From assembly GCF_050948215.1 (NCBI RefSeq), contig NW_027488640.1, positions 186,001 to 250,000 on the forward strand: a DNA stretch of 64,000 nt. The letters are read 5' to 3'. Shown here piece after piece: positions 1-9,815 of the stretch. The translations under genes were made by a program, and so were the position numbers. The notes beneath the pieces are model-generated. The model was not told where the DNA came from. It worked only from the letters and a program-made list of their open reading frames with translations, and did not search any database. This DNA comes from Halictus rubicundus (taxonomy: Eukaryota; Arthropoda; Insecta; Hymenoptera; Halictidae). Position 1 is the stretch's first letter, and each line of letters starts with the position of its first letter.

Positions 1-1407
1 AATGACGACGCGCTGAATACCGCGTAACGGTAATCCGTACCGAGTTCTCGCAACACGTAAACACGCAATGTACGCCGTGTTACGACGCACGCAGTTCGCT
101 CGCTTTGCCTCTACACCTGGTTCCTTTTTATAAACGATTCTAACGATTTGAATGTGTATCGCGCCTCACGATATGCGAATTCGTGACCTGTCTAACCAAC
201 CGTGCACTCGGCCGCGAATGCGTACGAGTAGTCCGGTTGGAGACACACACTAAAAACCCCTGGCACGCCACGCGACCGAGGAGTTTACTCTTCAGCACGA
301 TACGTGGCCTCCGAGCAATCTCCGTATCGGTAGCGGCAGGATGACAAGAATTGTGCACAGTCCGCTCGCTCTAATCTGACCCGTGTGCCTGACGCAGTGA
401 CGGTTGGACGACTCGTTTCGACCTCGTAACCGATCGAAGGCGGACCCGTCAGACCACCCAAGTATTTGTCCGAATTCTCGTACAAATAGCCCAAGTGGAG
501 ACACACACTAAAAACCCCTGGCACTCCACGCAACTAAGAAGTTTACTCTTCAGCACGATGCGTGGCCTCCGAGCAATCTCCGTGTAAGCAGCGGCAGAAT
601 GACAAGGATTGTGCAAGGTTCGGTCGTATCGAATCGACCCGAAGGGAAATTGTGAGTTCGTTCGAACAATCCGTATGCGTACGACGCACTGCACGATTGT
701 GGACTTGTCAGACCGTCCATACACTCGTCCGAATGCTCGTACGAGTGGTCTGGATGGAGACGCACACCAAGCCGTAGGTCACGCCACGCTACCAAGGATT
801 ATGCTCTTCAGCACGATACGTGGCCTCCGAACGTGTTCCTGATTGATAGCGGCAGAATGATCACGACCATGCAAATCCTACCGAAGCAGTGATGGGCATT
901 TCGAACAAGAACCCCGAACGTTACGATGACGAAGTGTCCACTCGGTATCACGATTACGACGAAAGATTTATGAATTTTAAATAACCCGTGATAATTACAC
1001 AGAACACAAACTGCGTCTTAATGGTCGGCAATGCCACAGCGCAGTTTGCACCTGTGACTCCTCGGTTTGAGGCGCGTACGTGTCGAGGATAGAACAGTCG
1101 GTTTGCCTGTTCTATCGGGTCGGTTTGACCCCTCGATCGCGTACCGTGTTTCGCCGACGGGACACTTCGCGAGACGCGTGCGGCTAGAACCGCTTCCAGA
1201 TGTAGAGTGATCTATCTGCGGCACGCATCGACCTCCTTCGATCGGTATCGAGTGGGGATCGATGCGTGCGCATTGCGACAAGTGTCGCGATATCTCGCGG
1301 TCCTTTTCTCCGTCCGAACTCGCGGGTTACGTCACGGAGCATTATGGTGGGGTCGACATCGACGTTCGATATATGGGGTGTATTAATATGTAACCTGTAC
1401 GGTTACA
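1..1407. mobile_element. Large LTR-like element (LTR-B family), cut by window start
   Basis: The last ~390 bp (about 1020-1407) match the end of the element at 45247-47442, and both stop at the same terminal motif ACGGTTACA. The 45247 copy is bounded by TGTAACCGT...ACGGTTACA and a GGGT duplication, so this looks like the right part of a solo LTR or LTR-like element. The left end lies outside the window, so its duplication cannot be tested. The short open frames here do not look like genes. It abuts the 3' end of LINE E. Confidence 0.6.
236..1000. repeat. 258-bp tandem repeat units inside the LTR-B element
   Basis: The motif CAGCACGAT followed by GTGGCCTCCGA recurs near 293, 551 and 809, and TGGAGAC.CACAC recurs at the same spacing, so the period is 258 bp. 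About three diverged units are visible. The same motif recurs in the second copy near 45.8-46.6 kb, but mostly at a 141-bp period, so unit length differs between copies. Confidence 0.65.
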
Positions 1408-1614
1408 GGCTTCAGCTACATTTGGGAATTTTTTCCAAATCCTCTCCCTTTGTCCGTGGTCCAGCGACGTCGTCCTCCTCGGCCTCTCCCTCCCCCTCCT
1501 CTGGCGCCCGCCGGAGAGAACTGCGACACAGATTTAACATATTTTTAGTACATAACAATACTTATTTTCTAACTATTACTATTTATGTTTTGTATATATG
1601 ATTACTCAGCTTCT
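1408..1614 (-). other. Probable 3' untranslated tail of LINE E
   Basis: This stretch lies between the end of the LTR-B element and the stop codon of the LINE E reverse transcriptase. It is AT-rich near the stop and GC-rich near 1450-1530. No poly(A) end or target duplication is clear, so the exact LINE end is not resolved. Confidence 0.4.
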
Positions 1615-4053
1615 CTAGAGGTCGGCCATTCTGTCTACATCTGCTGATTCGAGGTCTTCCTCTGTTCCTCTCATCATAGGGTTGTCGGGCTGTTCCTTTT
1701 CTCTCTTTCTTTCAACCTCCTCCTTCTTTGAGAGAATCTCCTTACAGAAGCTGGCGAAGGTGTTCCAGGTGTTCTGGTTATCCAGAATTCCCTCCATGAT
1801 GATCTCCATCGTTAATAGGTCTGCTCTGGTGTTTAAGGATTCCGCGAGCCGCTTTCTCTCCTCCTTCCACTCTTGGCAGGTCACCAGGGTGTGCTCTGGC
1901 GTGTCCGGGATCCCTGGGTGGAACCAGCAGTCGTCAACAGCGGCCTTTCCGATTCTGAACCTGAAACAGTTGAAAACTCCATGCCCTGTAAGGGCCTGTG
2001 TTAAATAAAAGTTCAAGTCCCCGTGTTTCCTGTTGGTCCATTTTTCTATGTTTGGAATGTGCCTGTGGGTCCATCTGCCCACAGTGCCCGTGTCCCATTT
2101 TTCTTGCCATTTCTGGAGCGTTCTGTCTTTGATTCTTTTCTTTATAATCTTCTTCAGCTTGCCTCTCATGACTTCGATGGATTCGTCCGAGTTTTCGTCA
2201 GGATCTTCTGCTAGATTTTCTCTATTGTTTCTTCCGGGTTCTATCGCTTCTGTATTACTACTTCTATTATTATTGTCGTTATTTTGTAAAATCTCCATCA
2301 TCTCGTTCTCTTCTTCGAAGATTTCGCGTCTTTCTATTATTTTCAGGTCCCAGAGTGGGATCCCGGATAACACTGTCAAGGTTTCGAGAGGTACCGACCT
2401 GTAGGCTGAGACCACTCTCGCTAATCCAATTTTCTGCGTATTCCTGAGTATTTTCCTGTTTGAGATTTTTTCAGCAGCCTCTGCCCATATGGGGGCGCCG
2501 TACAAGACAATAGACTCTGTCGTCATATAATATAATTTTCTCGCTGTTTGTTTCGTCCTCATTTTATTTGTCATAAGTCCGCTTAGAGCCGCCATTGTTC
2601 TGATGGCTTTGTTCGTTGACACCTCAATTTGTTTTTTAAAGCTTTTGCTCGAGTCGAAGATAATGCCTAAATATTTTAATTCTGTTGAGGGCTTAATCTC
2701 AGAGCGTCCAATTTTAAATACTAAATTTTCGTCGACCTTTTTACAATTTAGCATCAGCACCTCTGTCTTGCTCTCCGCCAGCGATAGTCCCGCAGTGGAC
2801 ATCCAAAGTCTTGCTTCCTCTGCCATAATTTCCGCCCTAATTTTTAATCTTTTTTCCGTCCCAGCCTGAACAATGATAGCAATATCGTCCGCAAATGCAA
2901 TTTTAGTTGACAGAGGCTGATTTGGTATACCGAGCAGGTCGTCGTATACGAGATTCCAAAGGAAAGGTCCCAGGACAGAGCCCTGAGGAACCCCCATCAT
3001 TATTTTCAAGTGAATTTCCTGTTTTGACGACTCGTATTTCACTGTTCTGTCTATGAAGTAATCTTTTATTACTCGACCCAGGTATCTTGGGGTATTTCTT
3101 TTTTCCATTTCTCTATGGATTGACAGCCAGCTTAACGAGTTAAACGCATTTTTGACGTCCAGGGCAATCATTGCTGTGTATCTATTCATTCGAGAGGATT
3201 CTATCGAGGCCTTTCTCACTACCTCCATGGCATGTACTGTTGAGGTACCTTTGGTAAAGCCAAACTGGTTTTTATTAAAAGGTCTTATTCCCATCGCTTT
3301 GTGGAGTCGGTCTCGAATGAAGTACTCGAACAATTTTGCTACTGCATCTAAAATACAGATCGGACGGTAAGCGGACGAGGTGGAGCGGTCCTTACCTTGC
3401 TTTCTCAGTAAAATTGTTCTCGCGTTTTTCCATTCATGAGGAATCCGTCCTCTACTCAGTATACCATTAAAGAGAGCCACGAATCGGTCTGGCCTGAATT
3501 CTGCAATTATTTTTATTATCTCGGGCTGTATTCCATCCAGTCCCGGTGCTTTTCCTGGTTTGAGTTTCTTAGCCGCTGCACGAACTTCATCTTCTGAAAC
3601 CTCCAGTATACTAGGGCTCTGGCTGTCATCCTGATTTCCTGTCGAACTTTCTTCTTGGTTAGTTTCTTCAGTTTCTTCGTTTACTTGTGGAAATAAACCG
3701 TTCATTACTACACTAGCAAAGGCAGAGGAGAGCAGTGCGGGTGGGTTATTATTTTTAATTTTATTAATAATAATCTTGTACGGCTTACCCCAGACATCCT
3801 TTTCGATTGAATCGCATAGATCCTTCCAAATTTTTTCCTTAGACTTACTTATCATGCGTTGTAAATTTTTCTTCGATAGTTTGTACAAGAAGCTGGTAGC
3901 CTCGCTTTCATCCGTTTTGCCCTTGCTTCTCAGTTTCTGAGCTGCTCTCTTCAATCTTTGTGTTTTAGTTCGTTCTTTTCTAATCTCCGCGGTCCACCAC
4001 GGGTTAGTTTTTTCTTTATTTCTTGTCCTATGCTTTGTCCAGAGCTTCGTCAC
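1615..4053 (-). pseudogene. LINE E reverse transcriptase (ORF2, C-terminal part)
   Basis: Open frame of 812 codons. It begins with the R1-type linker (NPWWTAEI near residue 18), followed by RT blocks: KAPGLDGIQPE, YRPICILDAVAKLFE, QFGFTKGTSTVHA, ALDVKNAFNSLSW, the GVPQGSVLGP block and the catalytic box FADD (residues about 395-400). A Cys/His cluster (C-x8-W-F-H-P...H-x4-C) near residue 700 matches the C-terminal zinc motif of R1-type ORF2. It copies LINE RNA at a nicked target. A frameshift near 4030-4053 separates it from the endonuclease, and the 5' half of the element is missing, so it is not a working ORF2. The RT frame itself is uninterrupted, which suggests moderate age. Confidence 0.85.
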
Positions 4054-4481
4054 AAATTTCGTCTATGGTTTTTAGGAATTTATCTTCTTCGTCCTGGCTG
4101 AATATATTCCCTTCGTTTATTTCCTTTTCTCTCAGGGCGTGTTCCATTGCCGCCCCCAGCCTGGTAATTCCATCTCTCGTAATTCTCCATTTATTGCCTT
4201 GATTTGTCCTTGCTTGCTGGAAATCCTCTGAAATTTTTATTTCTGTGAACAAATATTTGTGGTCAGAGACTGTTTCAACGTTTAGCACCTTGTTTACTAA
4301 AGAGTATTCTGGCTTTTGTAATTCCTGCGTGGTGGCTATAAAATCGAGATTCGATGTTGCAGATCCTCTCTCGAATGTATGCCCTCCTTCTGGTATGTGA
4401 GGAAATACATTGTTTCGCAGGAGTTCGTCTAGCAGGATGGAGCCTTTCAGGTTTTGTTCCTTGGAACCCCAGGCTGGGGAC
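4031..4481 (-). pseudogene. LINE E endonuclease, C-terminal fragment
   Basis: The minus-strand translation contains KSPAWGSKEQNLKG, then a TFERG...SNLDFI block and SDHKYLF, which are the late motifs of AP-type LINE endonucleases (the SDH catalytic His/Asp). The preceding GGDFNA motif is not here but at 8340-8391, on the far side of the DNA transposon. The next ORF2 segment is in another frame (shift near 4040). The same open frame runs past 4485 into the transposon TIR, but that part is not LINE sequence. Confidence 0.8.
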
Positions 4482-4484
4482 TTA

Positions 4485-5420
4485 CAAGGGAACATATTCA
4501 AGTGCGAATTTCCGATTTTGATGAAACTTATGTGACATATAGTTCTTTGAAAAATATTTGACACGTATTTTTTTTTATCGGCAACCATCCACTTTGAAGG
4601 GGTGAAAACAGCCCTCAAAGTTGGGGGTCAAAACCATATTTTTTGAAATATCTCGGAAACCAGAGGTCGAAAAAATTTGAATTTTTTTTTAAATTGTGTG
4701 TTTTTCAATGAGAAATGTAGTCGCGCAAGAAAAATTTAACAAAAGTCTTTTGTTTAAACAATATATTGAAAATTTGATTTTTTTTTGCAGTTTCTCTTAT
4801 TTATTGTTAGTTCATTTTAATGTAAACTTGGGTGTGTGATCTTTGATCAAAATTAGGGTTTACATGTTTCAGGATTTTATTTTTTTTTGCCATTTAACAA
4901 TAATTATGCATTATGGAAGATAGTCTTGCATCTGCCGTGCGTAGGAAGGAATTGTGGCTTGTTTTATCGAAATATAAGTATTTACTATAAACGTGTATAG
5001 TATTTTAAACAATACCACTGGGTTATGTGTCGTTTATTGTTTTATTAGTAGCTAAAGAAGGTGGCGCAGGTAGCAGCGTGACGCGGTGCTAATTACCGCG
5101 GCGGAGTAAGGGTACCGACTTTTATAGCCAATTCGCCTGTGAATTTCTGCAATCGTTGGGCCTTCGGTCAAAATATCCCTGCAGCCTTTTTAAACTGTGA
5201 ATCCTCGAACCTGGAGTTTCCCTCGTCATTTATAGTAGCTCTAAAAAGAGCTGATTTTGAAAGAAGTGCTGTCCACAAAGATTATTCTACATAATTCTGG
5301 CAATATTGATGTCCTGTGATTGTTGGGCCTTCGGTCAAAATATCCCTGCAGCCTTTTTAAACTATGAATCCTCGAACCTGGAGTTTCCCTCGTCATTTAT
5401 GGTAGCTCTGAAAAGAGCTG
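4485..5420 (+). repeat. Left terminal inverted repeat (~936 bp)
   Basis: It is the reverse complement of 7403-8336 with few differences. The two arms agree through the AT-rich outer part, the GC-rich patch near 5050-5110 and the inner part up to ...AAAAGAGCTG at 5420. The inner part contains a tandem duplication with a 167-bp period (TTGGGCCTTCGG at 5156 and 5323). Confidence 0.9.
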
Positions 5421-5448
5421 ATTTTGAAAGAAGTGGTGTCCACAAAGA

Positions 5449-7023
5449 TTATTCTACATAATTCTGGCAATAATGATACTCGATGATAAAATGAGAAAAA
5501 CATAAATGTTCTTTGCACCAAGAACATTTCAGTACGACTACATTTGAACAATGGAAACACGTTAAACCATCTAATTTTGTAAAGCAGAACTCTACGGGAT
5601 TTTCAAATTCTCCTGGCCGTTCTTCTATATATCCACTGCGGAACCAAGCATATTGAAACAGCCGTTTATAACGCGCAGCTGATAATTGGTTGTGGATTAA
5701 TGACTGTAATTTAATAATATTATTTCTTGCGTGTAGATTAAAATCAATATTTAACAATATTGCAAGATCGGAAAGTTTTCTTGCAAAATTCTTCCAAATG
5801 CGGAATCCATACACGTCAAGTGGTTGGATTAATGGCGTCGTATTTTTTGGTATCGTCAATACCTCTAATTGTTTGTCTTCTGGCAGGGCGTTACGTATGA
5901 TCTCGTCGTTGTATCCATTCCACGAGTCAAGAAGTAAAACAGAATTTTCTGGAGCAGATGGGAGAAATACTTCAATCAACCACGTTCTAAATAACTCCTT
6001 CGTTAGTTTTCCCGATGTGGAAGCTTCAATATGTACATTAGGTGCCGTGAACACACTTCTTCGTACACGAGGTCCTAACTGCCCTTTGACTTCTTTCAAA
6101 ACAATATATAATGGCGATAGCAACTGTCCGTCAGCTGAAATTGTGGGCTGGATAGTGTAGCTGTGCGTTGTTGAAGATATCGATTGGACAAGAGCACCCG
6201 TTTCTTTTTCACCTTTGTGTGAAAGTGTTCGACCAGAGTGCAATTCCAACTGGAACCCACTTTGATCACTGTTGAAAATATTGCTTGCGCCATAATTTTC
6301 AAAATACCCTTTCACATGATGCACAAAATCTTCTGCTGCTGCGGTCAAATCTGTTAAATGGTTAGTATGATGGCGGGTAACGAGTTTCGTCGTTTTTCTC
6401 GATACTATATTATAGTTTTCTTTAAACTTCCACAACCAAAAGGACGATGCCTGGAATCCTTCTAAATTTATTGATAAATTTTCGTGCATTGCCCACCGTC
6501 TCAAATCTACGTCGTGTACCAAAATTTTATTATTTCTCGCTACAATAAATTTTTCAAGTGTAGCATGTGCAATTGCTGTAAGTTTATCGTAACGAGATCC
6601 GCCTGTATTAATTTGCTCTTCCCATCTGTATAAATCTGATTTTCTCTTCAATTTCTTGTATTTGTTCTTCACAGTTTCGAAGTTTAGTGGTCTTTTTCTT
6701 CCACTCTTCCAAAAATCTACAGCTTTCTTCTTATAATCTAAATCAATGCCTCCAAATTCTATTTCTTCTGGACTCTCGTCTGGAGAACTTGAAGACGACG
6801 GTTTAGATGTTGACGCTGATTCCAAATCTTCTTCATCTTCGGGAACATTAAATGAAGTCGGTTCGTCTGTTAGGTCATCGAATATTAATTCCTGTTGCGT
6901 TTCGAAATTCATGTACCCTGCTTCTCTGTAGCTATTAATCAGGTCTATAATTATGTTTGCCAGTTCAATTTCCTTTCCATTCGTGGGTGTTCCCTCGTTA
7001 TTGTTACTGCTATATGTTGCCAT
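5449..7023 (-). CDS. DDE_1 (pogo/CENP-B-like) transposase
   Basis: About 524 residues if translation starts at the Met at 7023 (MATYSSNN); the frame stays open to 7095, but those extra residues look like leader. Order: an acidic, Ser-rich N-terminal region, a basic helix-rich segment (YKKKAVDFWKSGRKR...), a CENP-B-like helix-turn-helix (NLEGFQASSFWLWKFKENYN...SRKTTK), then the DDE_1 core with Asp motifs NSDQSGFQ, LLLDSWNGYND and TPLIQPLDVYG. These are the three acidic positions expected of pogo-type transposases, which cut and paste DNA in the nucleus. The C-terminus has a Cys/His cluster (CFHCSN...KCSWCKEHLC...H), a possible zinc site. No stop or frameshift is visible, so it may be intact. 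The final codons (QNYVE) lie in sequence related to the inner TIR repeat. The exact superfamily is uncertain. Confidence 0.85.
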   Translation of the reverse strand: MATYSSNNNEGTPTNGKEIELANIIIDLINSYREAGYMNFETQQELIFDDLTDEPTSFNVPEDEEDLESASTSKPSSSSSPDESPEEIEFGGIDLDYKKKAVDFWKSGRKRPLNFETVKNKYKKLKRKSDLYRWEEQINTGGSRYDKLTAIAHATLEKFIVARNNKILVHDVDLRRWAMHENLSINLEGFQASSFWLWKFKENYNIVSRKTTKLVTRHHTNHLTDLTAAAEDFVHHVKGYFENYGASNIFNSDQSGFQLELHSGRTLSHKGEKETGALVQSISSTTHSYTIQPTISADGQLLSPLYIVLKEVKGQLGPRVRRSVFTAPNVHIEASTSGKLTKELFRTWLIEVFLPSAPENSVLLLDSWNGYNDEIIRNALPEDKQLEVLTIPKNTTPLIQPLDVYGFRIWKNFARKLSDLAILLNIDFNLHARNNIIKLQSLIHNQLSAARYKRLFQYAWFRSGYIEERPGEFENPVEFCFTKLDGLTCFHCSNVVVLKCSWCKEHLCFSHFIIEYHYCQNYVE

Positions 7024-7402
7024 CAAAATATTTATAACGTTCACCGGATTGACCTTCATGTTTGTAAAAACGAATCTAACAATACAAATAAACAATAAGC
7101 AAAAGCAAAATTAATATAATGTTCGAACTTTATTATTGCCAGAAATTATTTGATATATGTGGCACCGTTTTAAAAATCCGAAAGAAGTAGCCTTAACTTC
7201 TTGATATGTACGTTGCTTTACAAACCGTAATGCAGAAAGACTAATAGCACATACAGCAAAGTGCCCATATTTATACATTCTGAAGACTGTTTTACGTTTC
7301 CCCCTCTCTCACTCTAACAACCAATGGAATTGTTTGAAAATATTTGGGTCCTTCTTAAATGCTGTATATAACCGAGGTAAAACTGATGTGCGGCATTGGC
7401 AC

Positions 7403-8336
7403 CAGCTCTTTTCAGAGCTACCATAAATGACGAGGGAAACTCCAGGTTCGAGGATTCATAGTTTAAAAAGGCTGCAGGGATATTTTGACCGAAGGCCCAA
7501 CAATCACAGGACATCAATATTGCCAGAATTATGTAGAATAATCTTTGTGGACAGCACTTCTTTCAAAATCAGCTCTTTTTAGAGCTACCATAAATGACGA
7601 GGGAAACTCCAGGTTCGAGGATTCACAGTTTAAAAAGGCTGCAGGGATATTTTGACCGAAGGCCCAACGATTGCAGAAATTCACAGGCGAATTGGCTATA
7701 AAAGTCGGTACCCTTACTCCGCCGCGGTAATTAGCACCGCGTCACGCTGCTACCTGCGCCACCTTCTTTAGCTACTAATAAAACAATAAACGACACATAA
7801 CCCAGTGGTATTGTTTAAAATACTATACACGTTTATAGTAAATACTTATATTTCGATAAAACAAGCCACAATTCCTTCCTACGCACGGCAGATGCAAGAC
7901 TATCTTCCATAATGCATAATTATTGTTAAATGGCAAAAAAAAAAAATCCTGAAACATGTAAACCCTAATTTTGATCAAAGATCACACACCCAAGTTTACA
8001 TTAAAATGAACTAACAATAAATAAGAGAAACTGCAAAAAAAAATCAAATTTTCAATATATTGTTTAAACAAAAGACTTTTGTTAAATTTTTCTTGCGCGA
8101 CTACATTTCTCATTGAAAAACACACAATTTAAAAAAAAATTCAAATTTTTTCGACCTCTGGTTTCCGAGATATTTCAAAAAATATGGTTTTGACCCCCAA
8201 CTTTGAGGGCTGTTTTCACCCCTTCAAAGTGGATGGTTGCCGATAAAAAAAAATACGTGTCAAATATTTTTCAAAGAACTATATGTCACATAAGTTTCAT
8301 CAAAATCGGAAATTCGCACTTGAATATGTTCCCTTG
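7403..8336 (-). repeat. Right terminal inverted repeat (~934 bp)
   Basis: Mirror of 4485-5420. It carries the same internal duplication in reverse order, as two copies of the CCAGGTTCGAGGATTCA block near 7441 and 7609. Near-identity of arms this long suggests either recent activity or continuing correction of one arm by the other. Confidence 0.9.
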
Positions 8337-8339
8337 TTA

Positions 8340-8391
8340 GCATTAAAATCGCCGCCGATAATGATATTATTACCCTTCATTTTTTCTAGAC
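8340..8391 (-). pseudogene. LINE E endonuclease, short upstream fragment (GGDFN motif)
   Basis: Read on the minus strand this gives NNIIIGGDFNA, the conserved endonuclease motif. The codon run continues at 4481 after removal of the DNA transposon and one copy of its TTA duplication. The fragment ends exactly where the gypsy LTR begins (TGTTACG at 8392). Confidence 0.8.
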
Positions 8392-9646
8392 TGTTACGTA
8401 TGGAGACGTTCTCCACGTTTATTTCGATTAGAATTTCTAATCTCTTTTCTGAGAACGAAAAGCGTCCCAACAGGCCCCTTTTATTAACGAAAGATACTGT
8501 ATGCCTTCTTTATACCAAAATCTCTAAACACTCCCTTCTGGCATCCGTTAATCAATATTCTGATAGGAAATAGCCCGGATAACCTTCATTAACCCCTTTC
8601 AACGAAAATCTAACTGAGCCCTGCTTTTCATTAGAAGTGACAAAAAATGTGACTGTGACCCTACGCGATATCAAATCTTAAACAGAGTACCCCTTTCATT
8701 TTCAAGGTATATAAACCCATTCGTTTTCATCCTCTTCGGTTAGTCGAGAAGCGGTTCAGTCAAGATTCAGACGCGGTTCAGTACTCGTGCAGTCACGTCG
8801 TGTCAAGTCTAGTGAGATCGGGTTAAAGTCCCTTTCGAATCAATTCGTAACCTTATAGATTCCGTCAGTTCGGTATATATTCTATTTGGCATTCAACAAT
8901 CGCTATCTAACCCCGCATTTCCAGTGCGTCAACACCGTGCAACATAGGTAAACAATTCCTCTAATTGTACATTTATTATATTCATTCGCGACACAAACAA
9001 CAACACTTGTAGTAATTTCAATTCAGAATAAATTGTCTTGTTTGTTAACTCGCGTACCCTTAATTATTGCCTAAAATCCTAATATAATAATTGAACGTTC
9101 CCACACGATACAATCTAACCGCTCGGATTGTATCAATTAAATTATATAGAAGTTACGAGGCTTACTAATACTTAAATTCGATTCAACGAAGATTTCTCCA
9201 ACCTAGTGGCTCCTCGATTTCGCATTGAGTGCGTCCACGAAATTATACCATCCTAGGCGGATCCCCGATTTCGCATTGGGTTCTTCCGCATCCTAGCAGC
9301 TCCCTGATTTCGCATCAGGTGCGTCCGCGCTCTTATACAACCTCCTTTCGTATCGGGTTCGCCGCGTGTTCCCTAGTGACTCCTCGATTTCGCATCGGGT
9401 GCGTGCACGAAGTTTCATCCTCCTAGTAGCTCCTCGATTTCGCATCGGGTGCGTCTGCGTGTGACACCAACCTCCCAGAGGTTCCCTGATTTCGCATCAG
9501 GTGCGTCCTCGACGTCAACTATCCTAGCGGCTCCTCGATTTCGCATCGGGTGCGTCCGCGTACCTAACTAACAATTGAAACCATATTCCTTGGGTAAAAA
9601 TCCCCTCGCCGGCCTCTCGCGCTGCTCATAGCCCTGGCTCGTAACA
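8392..9646 (+). repeat. 5' LTR of gypsy element
   Basis: TGTTACGTATGG...GGCTCGTAACA. It is nearly identical to the 3' LTR over the first ~1.1 kb and carries a hairpin-unit minisatellite in its last third. A TATA-like GGTATATAAACC lies near 8706, a plausible promoter, so the LTR transcription start should lie some 30 bp downstream. The small reading frames inside it are not genes. Confidence 0.9.
9203..9562 (+). repeat. Hairpin-unit minisatellite in gypsy LTR
   Basis: About eight units of 35-55 bp, each with a core such as CCTGATTTCGCATCAGG or CTCGATTTCGCATCGGG. The core is an inverted repeat of 5-6 bp arms around a TTCGC loop, followed by TGCGTCC. The array recurs in the 3' LTR (16116-16475) and, two units shorter, in the solo LTR (43753-44035). 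Confidence 0.8.
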
Positions 9647-9650
9647 AAAC

Positions 9651-9668
9651 TGGTGACAGCGGTGGGAT
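9651..9668 (+). other. Candidate primer binding site of gypsy element
   Basis: Four bases after the 5' LTR the sequence reads TGGTGACAGCGGTGGGAT. The TGG start and position fit a tRNA primer binding site; I cannot assign the tRNA by eye. Confidence 0.5.
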
Positions 9669-9815
9669 CCATTCAATTATTTTAGGATCGCTTTAATTTT
9701 TGGTTTTTTACAAGTGAAATTACTCGTAACTGAGTATCGACAATATACTAGTTTTCGCTAGTTACGCTTTTATTAAAAAATTATATACTAGTTTTCGCTA
9801 GTTACGTTTTAAAAA

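Larger units (their letters stand above)
4485..8336 (-). mobile_element. 3.85-kb DNA transposon with 0.93-kb TIRs and TTA target duplication
   Basis: The element begins CAAGGGAAC and ends GTTCCCTTG. It is flanked by TTA at 4482-4484 and TTA at 8337-8339. Joining the flanks with one TTA restores continuous LINE E coding sequence, so both boundaries and the 3-bp duplication are well supported. Between the arms lies one minus-strand DDE transposase gene. The 3-bp TTA duplication is unusual for a pogo/Tc1-type transposase, which normally duplicates TA. Confidence 0.9.
1408..8391 (-). mobile_element. LINE E, R1-clade non-LTR retrotransposon, 5' truncated and interrupted
   Basis: Minus-strand LINE consisting of part of an AP-type endonuclease, a reverse transcriptase and a C-terminal Cys/His region. 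A DNA transposon (4485-8336) sits inside the endonuclease coding region. The endonuclease resumes at 8340-8391, where the gypsy LTR at 8392 cuts it off. No more LINE E is found beyond the gypsy element. The RT signature GVPQGSVLGPFLWNLVYDDL is typical of R1-clade elements. Confidence 0.85.

Noticed and set aside
5090..5112. GC patch GCGGCGGAGTAAGGGTACC as an rDNA fragment
   Set aside because: It is mirrored exactly in the other transposon arm, so it is part of the inverted repeat; too short for rRNA evidence.
8401..8573. Small open frame starting ATGGAGACGTTCTCC near the LTR start, repeated at 15308 and 42926
   Set aside because: It is part of the LTR and recurs because the LTR recurs; no domain, and it lies upstream of the TATA-like site.
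9203..9562. CRISPR-like spaced repeats
   Set aside because: The repeats lie inside a eukaryotic LTR, units and spacers both vary, the array is copied with the LTR, and no cas genes exist here.
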